DNA of 64,000 nt, taken from contig NC_135551.1 of NCBI RefSeq assembly GCF_964340395.1, positions 17,943,503 through 18,007,502 on the forward strand, written 5' to 3'. The stretch is from Glandiceps talaboti. Lineage: Eukaryota > Hemichordata > Enteropneusta > Spengelidae. The notes under the pieces were generated by a model, which was not told the DNA's origin, did not search any database, and saw only the letters and a list, made by a program, of their open reading frames with translations. Within the stretch, counting starts at the first letter, position 1; each line of letters starts with the position of its first letter. Positions 63,999-64,000 of this stretch are shown one piece after another. The position numbers and the translations under genes were made by a program.

Positions 63999-64000
63999 TA

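Overview
The window looks like nuclear DNA of an invertebrate animal. It has intron-rich genes with GT/AG exon borders, exon-shuffled extracellular domains (C-type lectin, LDLa, leucine-rich repeats, trefoil, kringle, EGF, discoidin), long AT-rich introns, and many retroelements, foldback elements and microsatellites. The domain mixtures would fit a marine deuterostome or lophotrochozoan; the species cannot be fixed from sequence alone. No bacterial or organellar genes, rRNA genes or CRISPR arrays were seen.

Region 1 (about 970-16706, + strand) is one large receptor gene. Nineteen exons chain in a single open frame with matching splice phases (about 1104 residues visible; the signal-peptide exon is not in view). 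Order: C-type lectin domain (3 exons), short linker, seven LDLa repeats, LRR N-cap, four LRR exons, a seven-transmembrane exon, then a cytoplasmic tail with a short stretch resembling a kinase catalytic loop. This is the GRL101/relaxin-receptor-like (LGR) class of GPCR.

Region 2 (about 16.7-34.7 kb) is mostly mobile DNA. It holds a decayed L1-like LINE lying between oppositely oriented arrays of a 147-bp repeat, (TA)n elements with hammerhead-ribozyme-like cores, several hairpins, and a 2.4-kb TTAA-flanked inverted-repeat element containing two further palindromes. A possible small gene start (24960 onward) lies here.

Region 3 (34695 to beyond 63003, + strand) appears to be a second exon-shuffled gene for a secreted or surface lectin-like protein: signal peptide, trefoil, fucolectin-like (FTP) domain, kringle, EGF, a lectin/Link-like exon, and a discoidin (F5/8C) domain split by a 5.3-kb intron. 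Its 12.8-kb intron between the two proposed FTP halves holds a degenerate LINE, a TTAA MITE, a minus-strand CR1-like LINE and a Ty3/gypsy element inserted into yet another LINE. The discoidin intron holds a 21-bp minisatellite with a 538-bp higher-order repeat.

The most unusual signals are the hammerhead-ribozyme-like motifs next to the (TA)n tracts, the GPCR with a kinase-like tail, and the nested inverted-repeat elements. Coordinates of exons come from reading frame, phase and GT/AG signals only; no transcript or database evidence was available.
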